Assembly (NCBI RefSeq): GCF_004103695.1
Contig: NZ_CP035280.1
Location: 806,001 to 870,000, forward strand
Origin: Clostridium sp. JN-9
Lineage (GTDB): Bacteria; Bacillota; Clostridia; Clostridiales; Clostridiaceae
Direction: 5' to 3'
Length of the DNA stretch: 64,000 nt
Under the pieces are notes generated by a model that had not been told where the DNA came from, did not search any database, and worked only from the letters and a program-made list of their open reading frames with translations. The position numbers were made by a program, and so were the translations under genes. Positions 43,788-51,995 of this stretch are shown here, one piece after another (position 1 is the stretch's first letter; every line of letters begins with the position of its first letter).

Positions 43788-43868
43788 TTAAAGAACAAAG
43801 ATTAAAGAACAAAGATTAAATATTGAGGATTTTCTGCTTTGCAGAAAATCTTAAAATACAATTGATTA
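43788..43868 (+). repeat. Partial dispersed repeat
   Basis: TTAAAGA/ACAAAGA heptads lead into a hairpin GATTTTCTGC-TTT-GCAGAAAATC and CAATTGATTAGG, the same order as in copies 1 and 2. The hairpin stem differs in sequence from the other copies yet stays perfectly paired. Confidence 0.7.
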
Positions 43869-43870
43869 GG

Positions 43871-43901
43871 TCAGCATCATCCGTTGGACGGGTGGTGCTG
43901 A
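43871..43901 (+). other. Wobble-paired RNA hairpin
   Basis: TCAGCATCATCC pairs with GGGTGGTGCTGA over 12 positions, two of which are U-G pairs valid only in a + strand transcript. It lies directly after the partial repeat, with no clear T tract. Confidence 0.5.
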
Positions 43902-43964
43902 CTTGTTCCCTTAATATATATTATTAGGGAATCACAAATAGTACGCAAAGGTCTTAATAATACC

Positions 43965-44227
43965 ACAGCCCCTTACAACTTATTTATGTTATCGGTATTT
44001 GTTAGTTTACGTACTTTATGTTAATTGGCTGCCTGTCGGCCTAGGATTTTTACAAATCCTTTTTTAGCACCTAATAAAACTGCAATTGGAATCATTTTTA
44101 ATTATTAAAACATATGATTCACTTAATTAATTGAATTTTTGGTTTTTCTGTAAAGAAAAACTACCTTATTTATTCTTTGTTCTTTATTCTTTAATCTTTA
44201 AATTTAGTTTTTTGTTCTTTAATCTTT
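43965..44227 (+). repeat. Dispersed intergenic repeat, copy 3 (full length, inverted)
   Basis: About 263 bp, closely similar to the reverse complement of 6434-6699. In this orientation it starts CAGCCCCTTACAAC, carries TTATCGGTATTTGTTAG, GGCTGCCTGTCGG, the terminator-like AGGATTTTTACAAATCCTTTTTT (44050-44072 region), then CTGTAATTGAAAT-like and TTTTTCTGTAAAGAAAAA blocks, and ends in TTCTTTAATCTTTAAA heptads. No ORF. Confidence 0.8.
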
Positions 44228-44233
44228 TTACTT

Positions 44234-44280
44234 TTCAACATAAAAGGGATTTTGCAGTGCAAAATCCCTTTTATGTTGAA
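44234..44280. repeat. 47-bp near-perfect palindrome
   Basis: Arms of 23 bases (44234-44256 and 44258-44280) are exact reverse complements around a single central G at 44257. Each arm begins TTCAACATAAAAGGGATTTTG. It lies 62 bases before ruvA and at the end of a pyrimidine-rich tract (TTTAATCTTTTTACTTTT). It could be a bidirectional terminator or a protein-binding palindrome. Confidence 0.9.
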
Positions 44281-44341
44281 TTATGTTTTTTAAAATGTTA
44301 AAGTATATATGTTAATTTGAAATGGATGCGGGGGTGAAAGT

Positions 44342-44935
44342 TTGTACGAATATATAACTGGTATCTATAAGGGTATGAATAAGGATTATATTATTATTGA
44401 AAACAATGGAATCGGCTATAGAATTTTTACCTCTGGAAGTACTATTGCAAAAATGCCAAAAATCAACGATGAAATACAGCTTTATTTAGAGCAGATAGTA
44501 AGAGAAGATTTCATAGGACTTTATGGATTCTTAACCAGAGATGAATTGAATATGTTTAAGCTTTTGCTGACTATTAATGGTGTTGGAGCAAAGGCAGCAT
44601 TGTCACTTTTGTCCATAAGTAATGTAGATAAATTAAAATATGCAATTATTTCTGAAGATGAAAAAACTATAGTTAAGGCTCAGGGAATAGGTAAAAAAAC
44701 TGCTCAAAGAATAATATTGGAATTAAAAGATAAAATAAAGCCTGAAGAATTGTCTAAGCAGATTAATGATGATAATATTGATTTGATAAATGGCAACACT
44801 GCAAATGAAGCTAAGGAAGCATTAATAGCCTTGGGTTATAGTGAAAAAGAATCTATAAATGCATTAAATAAGGTTAATTTAAATGATTCTCTGGAAAATA
44901 TAATCAAGTATTGTTTAAAGTATTTAATGAATTGA
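44342..44935 (+). CDS. ruvA: Holliday junction branch migration protein RuvA
   Basis: 197 aa. An N-terminal OB fold (MYEYITGIYKGMNKDYIIIENNGIGYRIF) is followed by two helix-hairpin-helix motifs (LLTINGVGAKAALSLLS; VKAQGIGKKTAQRIILELKDK) and the C-terminal RuvB-contacting domain (ANEAKEALIALGYSEKESINAL). RuvA tetramers bind Holliday junctions and load RuvB. Start is TTG 44342 with GGGGGTG upstream. First gene of ruvA-ruvB-queA-tgt-yajC. Confidence 0.97.
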   Translation: MYEYITGIYKGMNKDYIIIENNGIGYRIFTSGSTIAKMPKINDEIQLYLEQIVREDFIGLYGFLTRDELNMFKLLLTINGVGAKAALSLLSISNVDKLKYAIISEDEKTIVKAQGIGKKTAQRIILELKDKIKPEELSKQINDDNIDLINGNTANEAKEALIALGYSEKESINALNKVNLNDSLENIIKYCLKYLMN

Positions 44936-44947
44936 AAGGAGTAAATA

Positions 44948-45985
44948 ATGGATGATAGAATAATTACCCCTTTAAGTATAAATGAAGATGAAAGTACTGA
45001 ATATAGTTTAAGACCTCAAAAATTAAAAGAATATATTGGACAAACAAAAGTAAAAAATAAATTAGATATATTTATTAAAGCTGCAGCAAAAAGGCAGGAA
45101 GCATTGGATCATGTATTGTTATATGGTCCTCCTGGACTTGGAAAAACTACTCTTGCAAATATCATTGCCCGGGAAATGGGAGGAAGCCTTAAGATCACAT
45201 CTGGGCCTGCCATTGAAAGAGCAGGGGATTTAGCTGCAATTTTAACGGGCCTCAATGATTTTGATGTTTTGTTTATTGATGAAATACATAGATTAAACAG
45301 GAGTATTGAGGAAATACTATATCCAGCAATGGAAGATTATGCTCTTGATATAGTAATAGGAAAAGGTGCAGCTGCAAAATCCATAAGACTGGATCTGCCA
45401 AAGTTTACGTTAATAGGTGCTACCACAAGGGTGGGACTGCTTACTTCTCCATTAAGAGACAGATTTGGTATACTATGTCCTATGGAGTTTTATGATGAAA
45501 AACAGCTCAAGGAGATTATAGTAAGGTCAGCTAAAATTTTAAATGTAAAAATTACCGATGAAGCTGCCTATGAAATTGGAAGAAGATCAAGAGGAACTCC
45601 AAGAGTTGCAAACAGACTTTTAAAAAGAGTAAGAGATTTTTCAGAGGTAAAGGGCAACGGAGAAATTACCATTGACACAGCAAAGGAAGCCTTGAAATTA
45701 TTGGATATTGATAAAGAAGGCTTTGATGGAATAGATAATAAAATACTAACTGCAATAGTAGATAACTTTAATGGCGGCCCTGTAGGTCTTGAAACCCTTG
45801 CTTATTTTATAGGTGAGGAGCTGGATACAATTCAGGATGTTTATGAACCATATTTGTTGCAAAAGGGATTTATAATAAGAACTCCAAGGGGAAGAGTAGC
45901 ATCAGATAAAGCGTATGCTCACCTTGGAAGAAAAATTAAAAAAAATAATGATAATACCACACAATGTACATTTCTTAATGAATAG
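44948..45985 (+). CDS. ruvB: Holliday junction branch migration ATPase RuvB
   Basis: 345 aa AAA+ motor: [19 protein letters not shown] near the start, Walker [11 protein letters not shown], Walker [12 protein letters not shown], sensor 1 GATTR, arginine finger region LRDRFGI, and a C-terminal winged helix ([22 protein letters not shown]). Drives branch migration with RuvA. AAGGAG precedes ATG 44948, 12 bases after ruvA. Confidence 0.98.
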   Translation: MDDRIITPLSINEDESTEYSLRPQKLKEYIGQTKVKNKLDIFIKAAAKRQEALDHVLLYGPPGLGKTTLANIIAREMGGSLKITSGPAIERAGDLAAILTGLNDFDVLFIDEIHRLNRSIEEILYPAMEDYALDIVIGKGAAAKSIRLDLPKFTLIGATTRVGLLTSPLRDRFGILCPMEFYDEKQLKEIIVRSAKILNVKITDEAAYEIGRRSRGTPRVANRLLKRVRDFSEVKGNGEITIDTAKEALKLLDIDKEGFDGIDNKILTAIVDNFNGGPVGLETLAYFIGEELDTIQDVYEPYLLQKGFIIRTPRGRVASDKAYAHLGRKIKKNNDNTTQCTFLNE

Positions 45986-46019
45986 ACATTGCTTGTTATA
46001 ACAAAGGAGAGGAATAAAT

Positions 46020-47045
46020 TTGAAGGTTACTGATTTTGATTTTGATTTACCAAAGAGGCTTATAGCTCAAAGCCCTTATGAAAAAAGAGATGAAGCAAGA
46101 CTTATGATATTGGATAAGAAAGATGGTAATATACAGCATAAGGTGTTTAAGGATATTATTGATTATTTAAATCCTGGAGACTGCCTTGTATTAAATGATA
46201 CAAGAGTTATACCTGCAAGACTGATTGGAGAAAAACAAGGTACTGGCGGCAAAATGGAGTTCTTACTTCTGAAAAGAGTAGATAAGGACTGCTGGCAGAC
46301 ACTAGTGAAGCCTGGAAGGAGAGCTCAGATTGGAACAAAGTTCACCTTTGGAAATGGAGAATTAAATGCTGAAGTAACAGATTTAAGTGATGATGGAAGC
46401 AGAATAGTAAAATTTCAGTATGAGGGTATTTTTGAAGAAGTACTGGATAAGCTTGGGCAAATGCCTCTGCCCCCATATATAAAGGAAAAGCTTAAAGATA
46501 AGGAAATGTATCAGACTGTTTATTCAAAAGAGCAGGGTTCAGCTGCAGCACCAACAGCAGGATTACATTTTACAAAGGAATTATTACATAAAATTGAAGA
46601 TAAAGGAGTAAGCCTGGCTTTTCTCACACTTCATGTAGGACTTGGAACATTCAGACCAGTGAAAGTAGAAAACATTGAAGAGCATCATATGCATTCAGAA
46701 TACTATAGAATTGATGAAAAAACTGCAGATTTAATAAATAAAGCAAGGGAAAATGGAAAAAGGGTAATAGCTGTAGGTACAACTTCCTGCAGAACACTTG
46801 AAACAATAGGAGATTCAGATGGAAAAGTTAAAGCTTCCAGCGGCTGGACTGATATATTTATTTATCCTGGGTATACTTATAAAGTGGTAGATGCCCTTAT
46901 AACTAATTTCCATTTACCTCAGTCCACACTTTTAATGCTGGTAAGTGCATTAGCAGGCAGAGAACACATTTTAAATGCATATAAAACTGCAGTAGAAAAC
47001 AATTATAAATTTTTCAGCTTTGGAGATGCAATGTTTATAAAATAA
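46020..47045 (+). CDS. queA: S-adenosylmethionine:tRNA ribosyltransferase-isomerase QueA
   Basis: 341 aa. Adds the epoxycyclopentane unit from SAM to preQ1 in tRNA to give epoxyqueuosine. [25 protein letters not shown] and [16 protein letters not shown] open the protein; [14 protein letters not shown] and [29 protein letters not shown], then [11 protein letters not shown] and [16 protein letters not shown], are invariant QueA blocks. Start is TTG 46020 with AAGGAGAGG upstream. Followed after 12 bases by tgt, the preceding step. Confidence 0.97.
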   Translation: MKVTDFDFDLPKRLIAQSPYEKRDEARLMILDKKDGNIQHKVFKDIIDYLNPGDCLVLNDTRVIPARLIGEKQGTGGKMEFLLLKRVDKDCWQTLVKPGRRAQIGTKFTFGNGELNAEVTDLSDDGSRIVKFQYEGIFEEVLDKLGQMPLPPYIKEKLKDKEMYQTVYSKEQGSAAAPTAGLHFTKELLHKIEDKGVSLAFLTLHVGLGTFRPVKVENIEEHHMHSEYYRIDEKTADLINKARENGKRVIAVGTTSCRTLETIGDSDGKVKASSGWTDIFIYPGYTYKVVDALITNFHLPQSTLLMLVSALAGREHILNAYKTAVENNYKFFSFGDAMFIK

Positions 47046-47057
47046 AGGAGCGTTAAC

Positions 47058-48188
47058 ATGTACAAATTACTTAAAAAATGCGGAAAGGCACGCAGAGGAG
47101 AGTTTACAACACCCCATGGTGTTATACAGACTCCTGTATTTATGAATGTAGGCACACTAGGTGCAATTAAAGGTGCAGTATCCAGCATGGATTTAAAGGA
47201 AATTAACTGCCAGGTGGAGTTATCCAATACATATCACCTTCATTTAAGACCCGGGGATGATGTAATAAAAAAAATGGGCGGATTACATAAGTTTATGAAT
47301 TGGGATAGACCAATATTAACGGATTCAGGAGGATTTCAGGTCTTTTCCCTAGCTCATATAAGAAAGATAAAAGAAGAAGGAGTATATTTTAATTCTCATA
47401 TAGATGGAAGAAAGATATTTATGGGACCAGAGGAAAGTATGAGGATTCAAAGCAATATTGGTTCAACTATAGCCATGGCTTTTGATGAATGTATAAAAAA
47501 TCCTTCTCCAAGAGAATATGTGGAAAAGTCAGTTGCAAGAACAACAAGATGGCTTGAAAGATGTAAAATAGAACTTGATAAGTTAAACTCTATGGATGAT
47601 ACTATAAATAAGAATCAAATGCTGTTTGGCATAAACCAGGGTGGAACTTATGAAGATATCAGAATAGAACATGCAAAAACCATAGCAGCCATGAATTTGG
47701 ATGGGTATGCCATTGGAGGCCTGGCTGTTGGTGAAAGTCATGAAGAAATGTATAGAATAATAGATGCTGTAGTTCCTCATCTTCCTGAAGATAAACCAAT
47801 TTATTTAATGGGAGTTGGAATTCCAAGCAACATACTGGAAGCAGTGGATAGAGGAGTGGACTTCTTTGATTGTGTGCTGCCAGCCAGAAATGGAAGGCAT
47901 GGCCATGTATTTACAAAGGAAGGAAAAATTAATTTATTTAATGCTAAGTTTGAACTGGATGGAAGACCTATAGATGAAGGCTGCCAATGTCCAACCTGCA
48001 GAAACTATTCCAGGGCATATATAAGACATTTATTTAAAGCAAAAGAAATGCTGGCTATGAGATTATGCGTTTTACATAATTTGTATTTTTATAATAATCT
48101 AATGGCAGAAATAAGAGAAGCTATTGATGGTGATTACTTCCCTGAGTACAAAAAAAACAAGCTGCAGCAGTGGGGGGGAAGAGCATAA
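47058..48188 (+). CDS. tgt: Queuine tRNA-ribosyltransferase (TGT)
   Basis: 376 aa. Exchanges G34 for preQ1 in GUN-anticodon tRNAs. TLGAIKGAVSSMDLKE, LSNTYHLHLRPG, LTDSGGFQVFSLA (catalytic Asp), GINQGGTYEDIR, YAIGGLAVGE, DCVLPARNGRHG (second Asp) and the zinc site CQCPTCRNYSRAYIRHL followed by a later His. Standard length. AAGGAGCG precedes ATG 47058. Confidence 0.98.
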   Translation: MYKLLKKCGKARRGEFTTPHGVIQTPVFMNVGTLGAIKGAVSSMDLKEINCQVELSNTYHLHLRPGDDVIKKMGGLHKFMNWDRPILTDSGGFQVFSLAHIRKIKEEGVYFNSHIDGRKIFMGPEESMRIQSNIGSTIAMAFDECIKNPSPREYVEKSVARTTRWLERCKIELDKLNSMDDTINKNQMLFGINQGGTYEDIRIEHAKTIAAMNLDGYAIGGLAVGESHEEMYRIIDAVVPHLPEDKPIYLMGVGIPSNILEAVDRGVDFFDCVLPARNGRHGHVFTKEGKINLFNAKFELDGRPIDEGCQCPTCRNYSRAYIRHLFKAKEMLAMRLCVLHNLYFYNNLMAEIREAIDGDYFPEYKKNKLQQWGGRA

Positions 48189-48238
48189 TAGATGTTAAAC
48201 ATTGAATCACATACAAAATTAAATAAGGAGGTGAGAAC

Positions 48239-48577
48239 ATGCAGGGTCAATATGCAACACTAATATCATTAGTAGTAATGATAGGTATATTTTACTTAAT
48301 TATCTTTGTTCCTGAAAACAAAAGAAAGAAAAAATATAATGCCATGATAAATGCCTTAAAGGTAAATGATGAAATTGTAACTAAAGGCGGAGTCATTGGA
48401 AAAATAGTAAATATTCAGGATAAATTTATTATTTTGCAGTCAGGACCAGACAGAACAAGACTTAAAATTGATAAATATGGTGTCTTAAGTGTATCTGCTG
48501 AAGGCAGAGAAGAAGTTAAAAAAGAAGAAGTTAAGAAAGAAGAAGTTAAAAAAGAAGAGGCTAAAGAAGAAAAGTAA
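48239..48577 (+). CDS. yajC: Preprotein translocase subunit YajC
   Basis: 112 aa: one N-terminal membrane helix (LISLVVMIGIFYLIIFVP), then the conserved YajC cytoplasmic domain (ENKRKKKYNAMINALKVNDEIVTKGGVIGKIVNI). YajC associates with SecDF. The last ~25 residues are a low-complexity tail of repeated EEVKK units, from a 15-base tandem repeat at about 48509-48570, a site where copy number could vary. AAGGAGGTGAG precedes the ATG. Confidence 0.95.
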   Translation: MQGQYATLISLVVMIGIFYLIIFVPENKRKKKYNAMINALKVNDEIVTKGGVIGKIVNIQDKFIILQSGPDRTRLKIDKYGVLSVSAEGREEVKKEEVKKEEVKKEEAKEEK

Positions 48578-48600
48578 TTTTAAATAAGTTTATATTCATA

Positions 48601-48639
48601 AAACATCTCCAATCTACATAGATAGTATTGGAGGTGTTT
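48601..48639 (+). promoter_or_regulatory. RNA hairpin that sequesters the downstream ribosome binding site
   Basis: AAACATCTCCAAT (48601-48613) pairs with ATTGGAGGTGTTT (48627-48639) over 13 positions, one a U-G pair valid only on the + strand. The second arm is the Shine-Dalgarno site GGAGGTG of the gene whose ATG is at 48640. It may act as a translational switch or thermosensor, or double as a terminator after yajC. Confidence 0.7.
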
Positions 48640-49008
48640 ATGTTGGAAAAAAATAAATTTATTTTTATTGCTGAAGGAGTTTTAAGAGGAATTATCCTGA
48701 CCACTATTCTTTTTTTGGTTTTGGCTTCCATAATGACATTTACAGAGGTAAATAATAGTTTTACATCAGTATTTTATCTTCTCACTACTTTAGTCAGTAT
48801 TATGTATGGAGCTGTATATTCAGCTAAAAAAATTCAAAGAAAAGGATGGCTTGTTGGATTAGCAATGGCAATTATGTATATGATTATACTATATGCTGTT
48901 TCTATTGCGTCAAATAATTCAACAGGCATGGATTCAAGCAGAATAATAAGAACCATACTTGCTTTAGTGGTGGGAACACTGTCTGGCATGTTAGGAATAA
49001 ATCTATAA
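48640..49008 (+). CDS. TIGR04086-type membrane protein
   Basis: 122 aa with four hydrophobic helices (EGVLRGIILTTILFLVLASIM; SVFYLLTTLVSIMYGAVYS; GWLVGLAMAIMYMIILYAVSI; IIRTILALVVGTLSGMLGINL). Composition, length and position between yajC and scfA fit the TIGR04086 family of Clostridia, which has no known function. Start ATG 48640 uses GGAGGTG, which is buried in a 13-bp hairpin; the in-frame TTG at 48628 is part of that hairpin. Possible links to secretion are only positional. Confidence 0.8.
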   Translation: MLEKNKFIFIAEGVLRGIILTTILFLVLASIMTFTEVNNSFTSVFYLLTTLVSIMYGAVYSAKKIQRKGWLVGLAMAIMYMIILYAVSIASNNSTGMDSSRIIRTILALVVGTLSGMLGINL

Positions 49009-49075
49009 AATACTTTATTTTATTACTGCTGTATGTTATAATCAAACGGAAAACTTTATGAATGGAGGAATTTTT

Positions 49076-49213
49076 ATGAAACATATAAAAACAATAAATA
49101 GTGCTAACATAAAAGAAAGTTTAAAAAAACCAGGATGCAAGGAATGTGCAAATTCATGCCAATCAGCTTGTAAAACATCCTGCACTGTAGCTAACCTGGC
49201 TTGCGAAAACTAA
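49076..49213 (+). CDS. scfA: SCIFF ribosomal peptide precursor
   Basis: 45-residue precursor with exactly six Cys (21, 24, 28, 32, 36, 43), the six-cysteines-in-forty-five-residues peptide. The leader is MKHIKTINSANIKESLKK; the core runs CKECANSCQSACKTSCTVANLACEN. The maturase ScfB installs a thioether bridge between a Cys and a nearby residue, making a ranthipeptide. It is nearly universal in Clostridia; a quorum-type signalling role has been proposed for such peptides in some clostridia. ATGGAGG precedes the ATG. A hairpin separates it from scfB. Confidence 0.97.
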   Translation: MKHIKTINSANIKESLKKPGCKECANSCQSACKTSCTVANLACEN

Positions 49214-49224
49214 TTTATTCATGG

Positions 49225-49249
49225 GCAGTAACTTTTGTTACTGCTTTAA
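49225..49249 (+). terminator. Attenuator hairpin between scfA and scfB
   Basis: GCAGTAAC-TTTT-GTTACTGC followed by TTTAATCTT. A weak terminator here would give more peptide mRNA than maturase mRNA. Confidence 0.7.
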
Positions 49250-49271
49250 TCTTAATTAGGAGGAAAAGATT

Positions 49272-50639
49272 TTGGCAGATATACATAAATTTAATCAAGG
49301 TGGAGAATACTATGTAATAGATGTAAATTCAGGTAGTGTACATGCTATCGATGAATTAGTTTATGACATTTTAAATGAAGAAGGCATTGAAGAAAAAGAT
49401 GCTGTAATAAAAAGATTAAATAATAAATACTCCACTTCTGATATTATAGAGGCTTATGATGAAGTTCAACAATTAATAAATGAGGGAATTCTTTATTCCA
49501 AAGATTTATATGAACCAATAGGAATAAGAGAAAATAAGGAGCCTGATTATATAAAGGCTTTATGCTTGAATATTGCACACGATTGCAATCTAAGATGCAA
49601 ATATTGTTTTGCTGATGAGGGTGAATACAAGGGGAAAAGAGAAATTATGACTGCTGAAATCGGCAAGAAGGCTATTGATTTTGTACTTGAAAAATCAGGA
49701 CCAAGAAAAAATATAGAAATAGATCTTTTTGGCGGGGAACCACTTTTGGCATTTGATACAGTAAAAGAAATCGTGGAATACGCTAAGGTGCAGCAGGTTA
49801 AGTATAATAAGAATATAAGATTTACCATGACTACAAATGCAACGCTGTTAAATGATGAGATTATGGAATATTTAGACAAAAACATGGGCAATATAGTATT
49901 AAGCATTGATGGCAGAAAAAGCGTAAATGATAATGTAAGAGTAAGACGTGACGGCAGCGGAAGCTATGATGCTATTTTACCTAAAATTAAAAAAATGGTT
50001 AATATGAGAGACAAATCAAAGCAGTATTATGCCAGAGGAACCTTTACAAGAGAAAATACGGATTTCTTTGAAGATATTATGCATCTGGCAGACAATGGAT
50101 TTGATGAAATCTCTGTGGAGCCTGTTGTGCTTCCAGAGGATAATCCATTATCCCTGAGGGAAGAAGACTTACCAAAAATATTTAAGCAATATGACAAATT
50201 ATATGAAGAAATGTTAAAGAGACACAGGGAAGGCAACAGCTTTAAGTTTTATCATTTTAACATAGACCTGCAGGGAGGACCCTGCGTTTATAAAAGAATC
50301 AGCGGATGTGGAGCAGGACACGAATATGTGGCCATTACACCCTCAGGAGATATTTATCCATGTCATCAGTTTGTAGGAAATAAAGATTTTATCCTTGGTA
50401 ACTTAAATGACCCTGATAAATTAGATAAAACTATAATTAATGAGTTTAAGAACGCTAACGTTTATAATAAACCACAATGTAAAAAGTGCTGGGCAAGATT
50501 TTACTGTAGTGGAGGCTGTCAGGCTAATAATTATAATTTTAACGGAGATATGCACATACCATACGAATTGGGATGTAAAATGCAGAAAAAGAGAATTGAA
50601 TGCGCTATAGCTTTAAAATCCAAGATTATGAGTGAATAG
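49272..50639 (+). CDS. scfB: Thioether cross-link-forming SCIFF maturase (radical SAM, SPASM)
   Basis: 455 aa. The N-terminal ~85 residues (FNQGGEYYVIDVNSGSVHAIDELVYDIL...) form a peptide-recognition domain of the RRE type. The radical SAM core has the CxxxCxxC cluster in HDCNLRCKYCF, GGEP in FGGEPLLAF and TTNATL. The SPASM domain carries the auxiliary-cluster cysteines (GCGAGHEYVAITPSGDIYPCHQF, CKKCWARFYCSGGC). It acts on the SCIFF peptide encoded upstream. Start is TTG 49272 behind AGGAGG. Confidence 0.97.
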   Translation: MADIHKFNQGGEYYVIDVNSGSVHAIDELVYDILNEEGIEEKDAVIKRLNNKYSTSDIIEAYDEVQQLINEGILYSKDLYEPIGIRENKEPDYIKALCLNIAHDCNLRCKYCFADEGEYKGKREIMTAEIGKKAIDFVLEKSGPRKNIEIDLFGGEPLLAFDTVKEIVEYAKVQQVKYNKNIRFTMTTNATLLNDEIMEYLDKNMGNIVLSIDGRKSVNDNVRVRRDGSGSYDAILPKIKKMVNMRDKSKQYYARGTFTRENTDFFEDIMHLADNGFDEISVEPVVLPEDNPLSLREEDLPKIFKQYDKLYEEMLKRHREGNSFKFYHFNIDLQGGPCVYKRISGCGAGHEYVAITPSGDIYPCHQFVGNKDFILGNLNDPDKLDKTIINEFKNANVYNKPQCKKCWARFYCSGGCQANNYNFNGDMHIPYELGCKMQKKRIECAIALKSKIMSE

Positions 50640-50723
50640 AATGGTATTATTGACTAAATTTAACAAAAGGAATATAATTTCTTTATGTGATGACATAATG
50701 ATTAAGGGGGTAAACGGATAAAG

Positions 50724-51995
50724 ATGAAAAATAGGAATTCTGGAAAAAGTCTTATATTTTTCGTAATCATGGTACTACTTATCGGATTCTTAGCTTATGC
50801 TGGAGCCTATGGTGTAACACTAGGTGATTATAGATTCAAGCCTTTCTCGGAGACTTTGAAAAAGGGATTAGACCTTCAGGGCGGAGTTTCTGTTCTTGAA
50901 GAAATTCAGGGAAATAATGTGGATCAAAAGACAATAGACAGAACTATACAGCTGTTATCCTCCAGGGTAAACAAATTAGGAGTAAGCGAAACAGTTGTAA
51001 CACAAGAGGGTAAAAAAAGAATCAGAATTGAGGTTCCCGGAAAATATGATACTAAAAGTGTAATTGACAGTATTGCAAAAACAGGAGAACTTAAATTTGT
51101 GGGACCGGATCAGTCTATAATTTTAACAGGAAAAGATGTTAAAGATGCTACAGCATATGTTGATCAAACTAATAAACCTATAATATCACTTGAATTTAAT
51201 GATACCGGTAAGACAAAATTTGCAGAAGCTACGCAAAAGTTTTTAGGTAAGCCCATTTCAATATATATGGATAATGATCTGCTTACAAATCCAACTGTTA
51301 ACAGTGTTATCCCAGATGGAAAGGCAATAATTGAGGGCAGCAAGAACCTTGATGAAGCAAAGAAAAATGCTGATATGATAAAGTCCGGAGCACTTCCAGT
51401 AACAGTAAAACCAGTTGAATCCAAATTAGTTGGAGCAACATTAGGAGCAAATGCCCTGCCGCTAAGTATATTGGCTGGAAAAGTTGGTATAGGCATAGTA
51501 TTATTGTTTATGATTTTATACTACAGAGTGCCGGGATTAATTGCAGATATTGCATTGGTGTTATATGTTGTTTTAGTACTTGGAACTTTTGATGCCATAG
51601 GTGCAACATTAACTTTATCAGGCATAGCAGGTTTCCTATTAACAGTTGGTATGGCTGTTGATGCTAATATATTAATCTTTGAGAGAATGAAGGAAGAGTT
51701 AAAGAGCGGTAAATCCATAAAATCTTCCATTGATGCAGGATTCCACAGAGCTATGTCTTCAATTTTAGACTCTAACATTACAACAATTATTGCCGGAATA
51801 GTTTTATACTATCTGGGATCGGGATCTGTTAAAGGGTTTGCATTAACACTTATGATTGGTGTTGCTTTAAGTATGTTTACAGCAATTACAATTACCAGAA
51901 CGTTAATAAAACTCGCATCCAACTTTGGAATGTTTAATGCTAAATGGACTATTGGTACATTTGGTGTCCATGACATGAGAAGGAGGCAGGCATAA
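50724..51995 (+). CDS. secD: Protein translocase subunit SecD
   Basis: 423 aa RND-type membrane protein that uses proton motive force to finish Sec export. First helix FFVIMVLLIGFLAYAGAYG, then the extracytoplasmic P1 domain (KGLDLQGGVSVLEE, SRVNKLGVSETVVTQEGKKRIRIEVPG). Five C-terminal helices include GIAGFLLTVGMAVDANILIFERMKEEL, the conserved SecD segment. Its stop and the secF start overlap in TAATG. Confidence 0.97.
   Translation: MKNRNSGKSLIFFVIMVLLIGFLAYAGAYGVTLGDYRFKPFSETLKKGLDLQGGVSVLEEIQGNNVDQKTIDRTIQLLSSRVNKLGVSETVVTQEGKKRIRIEVPGKYDTKSVIDSIAKTGELKFVGPDQSIILTGKDVKDATAYVDQTNKPIISLEFNDTGKTKFAEATQKFLGKPISIYMDNDLLTNPTVNSVIPDGKAIIEGSKNLDEAKKNADMIKSGALPVTVKPVESKLVGATLGANALPLSILAGKVGIGIVLLFMILYYRVPGLIADIALVLYVVLVLGTFDAIGATLTLSGIAGFLLTVGMAVDANILIFERMKEELKSGKSIKSSIDAGFHRAMSSILDSNITTIIAGIVLYYLGSGSVKGFALTLMIGVALSMFTAITITRTLIKLASNFGMFNAKWTIGTFGVHDMRRRQA

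Noticed and set aside
6434-44227. The two inverted ~265-bp repeats as boundaries of a genomic island
   Set aside because: The DNA between them contains core genes (spoIIA, spoVA, hflX, yebC), so an island of that size is implausible.
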